64,000 nucleotides of DNA from Sclerodactyla briareus (taxonomy: Eukaryota; Echinodermata; Holothuroidea; Dendrochirotida; Sclerodactylidae): NCBI GenBank assembly GCA_026419785.1, contig JAODTK010005569.1, forward strand, positions 62,001-126,000, given 5' to 3'. Under the pieces are notes generated by a model, which was not told where the DNA came from, searched no databases, and worked only from the letters and a program-made list of their open reading frames with translations. Shown in pieces: positions 60,791 to 64,000 of this stretch (position 1 is its first letter; the number at the start of each line of letters is the position of its first letter). Position numbers and translations under genes: made by a program.

Positions 60791-61639
60791 TGGGACATGG
60801 CCAGTTCAGAGTCCAAATCAGGAAAAAGTATTTGTAGTTGTTACACTTTTTCCAGTTTCCTTCATTAAACCCGAAACACTGTAAGTGTTCGGGGATATTA
60901 TGGTTTGGCCGTGTGCCGCCGTCTCCGCCGCCGCCGCCGCCACCGGAAACTCTAGGCGTTTAGGGGCTTCTCATTCTTTAACACTCAATCCGATTGACCC
61001 ACAACTTGGTACACAGTCGTATGAGAAAATCTCGGATACGTTCCGAAAATGGGCTACTCGTAATGTGTGCCCTTATTTTGCAGGTTTTACGCAAAAGTTT
61101 CAATTTGTGCGATTTACACGAACATGGTGGTAGAGGGTAGTTGTTGGAGCCGATAAACATGGCGCAATTTCAAGGGTATCGAGGTCAAGTTGTCATTCTT
61201 CGGCCAGAAGCCTAAATCCCCCCTAAGCCTAAGGTATGCGATATTTCAAACTAGTGGATTTTCATGAAAATATCAGGTCGATGAATTTCCTAAGTGGCGC
61301 GGTCATCTGGCATGACATTTTGATTAATAGTTGGCCCAATTAGCAAGTAGGCAATTTATAAAACTTTGTGGTTCTCACGAACTGCGTGAGTAGGACTAAC
61401 AGTCCGATAAATTTTTTCAATTGCCCGTTGAAATCATGAAGGTCATTATGTGTGCTTATTACATATCGTTAGCATAAATAGAAGATTAATGCAATTATTT
61501 TCTAAACTTAAGGGATTGTGACGAAACTTCTTGAATGGACCTACTCATCCATGGAACTTTATTCAATAGATCACGATCACTGAGGGTAAATTTGTGAGGA
61601 CTGATTATTGCAATTAGTGTCCTGATTAGTCAAAATGAT

Positions 61640-61754
61640 GAGTTAATACTTTTTCGCAATAAATTGGACATGTCATGGGATGCCAATATGCTTAGGAGTG
61701 GATTGATCACCATGGAGGTCACAATTTCATACGAGCCGCCATGTCATTTGAAGG

Positions 61755-61786
<32 letters not shown>

Positions 61787-62720
61787 CTTAGGGGTCAAAA
61801 ACTGATTTAGTACTTTTCGGCAATAGCAGTGAGTGTGTTCATCAGATGCAAAATGCCTCCTAGGAGTGGATGTATCACATGGAGAGTAACACTCCTCATA
61901 AACTGTCATATCATTACGGTCATTCAAGTCATTAGGGGTCAAAAACCTTTTTTGGCTATAATCGGAGAATGGACTGTCTGCGAAGGCGATGGTTCACCAT
62001 GGTGATATAATTGTGACATGCATGGTGTGACCTCTGACCTGTAATTGACCTCTGTCGGGTTGTCAAGTGGTTAAATGTCGAATCTTGAATAAAGTGTTAT
62101 TAAGGAGTCGGGCAAAAAAATAGAAAACTGGTCTTTATTTTTGGATATCGATAGAGCTTGTGGCTTTAGGGAGGGAAAAACTCCGCTCGATCGGACATGA
62201 CTTTGGTATTTACACGGGGCAACGTTCATTTTATACCTTTTTCGCCAAAACATTGGACATGTTCATGGGAATGCAAGATGCTTCTAGGTGGATGCATCAA
62301 TGAGTGTAACAGTTTTATAAAACCGCCATGTATTGAAGGTAGGGGTTTTTTTGGGGCATTAAGGTCACTTAGGGGTTCAAGACACTGATTAGTACTTTTT
62401 CGCAATAGCAATGGGTGTGTTCATCAGATGCAAAATGCTCCTAGGATGGATCGTATCACATGGAGTGTAAAACAAGTCTCATAGAAATCGTCATATCATT
62501 AAAGGTCCTCGAGGTCAATTAGGGGTCAAAAACGTGTTTTTCTGGGCTATAATCGGAGAATTGGATATCGGCGAAAAGAGCTGGATTGTTCACCAGTGTG
62601 GATATATTGTTGCCTTGCATGTGTGGTGACCTCTGACCTGAATTGTGACCTCCTGTCCGGGTGGTCATGTGGTTTAGTCGAATCTTGAATAAATGTACTT
62701 ATTTAAGGACGCACCTTGTC
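61640..62720 (+). repeat. Higher-order tandem repeat (family B), two ~590-bp units
   Basis: ATTGGACATGTCATGGGA near 61662 recurs near 62251. TTAGGGGTCAAAAACTGAT...AGTACTTTT recurs at about 61788 and 62368. CATCAGATGCAAAATGC recurs near 61841 and 62423, and TGACCTCTGACCT recurs at 62028 and 62627. Inside each unit, two related subunits of about 165 bases (gCAATAG...GTGGATG...TCACATGGAG...) show a nested structure. A 24-base T run at 61757-61780 interrupts the first unit. Confidence 0.8.
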
Positions 62721-63360
62721 GGGGGATGTAGGGGTGCCCATACAATTACCAGTCACATTAGGAATTACCCATTTACCTGTACGCGTTGTCGCTTCACAAG
62801 TGTATAAAGTCTTCTTTCCTACGAATATTGTCGGTTTCTGTTCACCCAAATTTCTTGATAAGGATCGGGGATTATACGCTGGCGGTTTACCCGCCGACCT
62901 TGTCTAGTTAAATACAAGTAACTACATTAACAGTCGTGGCATTTCCTATATTCTGAATTGCTTATATCCTCCTAATTGTCCACATTTCATGTGTATTCAT
63001 GGTTTTCCCGGGTAAAGAGACATAAGAAATACATGTATAATTTACACTTGACTAAATACATTTTCATTTAACTCTTGGAAGGGAGTCCCACGTGACGTGC
63101 GTGTATGTGCATGTGTTACTTTGCGCGTCTTGTAGTGCGTGCGTTCGGTGCATGTGTGAGTGTGTGTATGAACTCTCCCTTTTAATCAAGAATACCTCCT
63201 AACATGCTGCTCTGGTGGAGTTCAAACTTAGTGGGGTGTTCCCCTCAATGGCTAGCAGTGGAACGATACATTCTTTTATGATTAGGGGCAATTTTTTGGG
63301 GAAAAGTGGAAACTTGAAATAGGATTTTTGGGGGTATTTTATCTTTGCCTGTAAAGAAAA
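62720..63360. other. No gene recognised
   Basis: Non-coding; a GT-rich stretch near 63100-63170. Confidence 0.4.
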
Positions 63361-63860
63361 CCAGACGGGACAAAGGATGGGAAGCAAGAAAAGGGAGAAC
63401 TAAAGAGGGACGAGGAGGGGAAGAGGGTAAGAAAAACGAGGGAAACGCAGAGATATCTAGGACTTCACCTAGAAATGAGAAGAGGAGAAAGTGGAACTGA
63501 TGAGATGGGATGACGGTTGGGGAGGGGGGGGGGGGGTCGCTTTGGAAGACCCAGGAGCGGAGGATGAAATCGGGAAATAGAAAGAGGGAAAGAAAAAAAA
63601 GGAGTGAAGAGAATTAGAGACTACAAAAAAAATATAGGGGGATGGGAAAAGGAAAAAAGAAAAAAGACAGGGAAAGGAGAAGAAGCAAGAGTTACCTGAC
63701 ATGAAAAGTTGAAAGGGAACAAATAATGGGGAAATGTCAAGAGAGAAATAAAATGGCGAAATGAGGGAAAGGAGTGCAGAAAGACCGAGATAGCGTAGAA
63801 AGAATGAAGACCCCGGGAAAAAGGGGGAAGAAAAAGAATAGGACGGAAAGTGACGAAAAT
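63360..63860. repeat. Polypurine tract, about 500 bp
   Basis: Plus strand almost all A and G (GGGAAA, GAGAAG words) with a 13-base G run at 63524-63536. The 138-residue minus-strand frame here is a low-complexity artefact. Confidence 0.88.
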
Positions 63861-64000
63861 GCTGAAACTGAATCAGAGAGTACAAGGTGTACTAGCATTC
63901 ATCATTACCTGAGTTTCATAGATGCTTGGAAATATGGCAGGAGATCTGACTGTATCAAAGTTTGTCTGAATATTTTCAGCGAGAATCCATAACCGTTGTA

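Noticed and set aside
63469-63885. 138-residue minus-strand frame
   Set aside because: Translation of the polypurine tract on the opposite strand; low complexity only.

Overview
The window looks like accessory, transposon-rich DNA from a metazoan, probably a marine invertebrate. The phylum cannot be fixed from this sequence; an echinoderm or similar deuterostome is a guess. Evidence for an animal nuclear genome: a Polinton/Maverick element, a CR1-like LINE, a tRNA-derived SINE, long microsatellites, satellite-like arrays and no continuous host gene. I found no convincing host protein gene. Most short open frames away from the elements look like chance frames.

Region 1 (1-11.1 kb) is most of a Polinton (Maverick), cut by the left window edge. 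The plus strand carries a compact late-type cluster: retroviral-like integrase with chromodomain, a conserved Polinton structural protein, a small basic core-like protein, the double-jelly-roll major capsid protein, an adenain-like cysteine protease, a packaging ATPase and two small conserved proteins. The minus strand carries a small protein ending in a PPxY-type motif and a protein-primed family B DNA polymerase with a probable 5' intron. Almost every frame is broken by one-base indels while the protein signal stays clear. The integrase and the polymerase have each also lost the middle of their catalytic cores, so this copy cannot transpose itself as read.

Region 2 (11.1-30.4 kb) is repeat-rich: two copies of a dispersed repeat of about 0.8 kb, short tandem arrays, and a CR1-like LINE (17.94-22.43 kb) inserted inside one unit of a ~312-bp satellite family. 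That nesting gives both LINE ends.

Region 3 (30.4-36.2 kb) is the most interesting part. It is a 5.7-kb unit with terminal inverted repeats of about 0.77 kb around one long decayed ORF. The ORF belongs to a large, poorly characterised invertebrate protein family with a His-Glu-Glu-Ala-Asp-Thr-Arg segment, a later Asp-Thr-Asp segment and a Cys-rich tail. The layout suggests a DNA transposon, possibly Academ-like, which would give that family a home.

Region 4 (36-64 kb) holds tandem and dispersed repeats: at least ten blocks of the ~312-bp family, all in the same orientation, several with a GT microsatellite on the left and a shared right-end sequence; a higher-order repeat at 61.6-62.7 kb; a MITE at 56.6 kb; a SINE at 49.2 kb; a minisatellite at 43.5 kb; and many long G/C homopolymers. 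Two unrelated repeat families carry AGGTCA direct repeats (DR1 and DR4 spacing), so they could spread nuclear-receptor-type sites.
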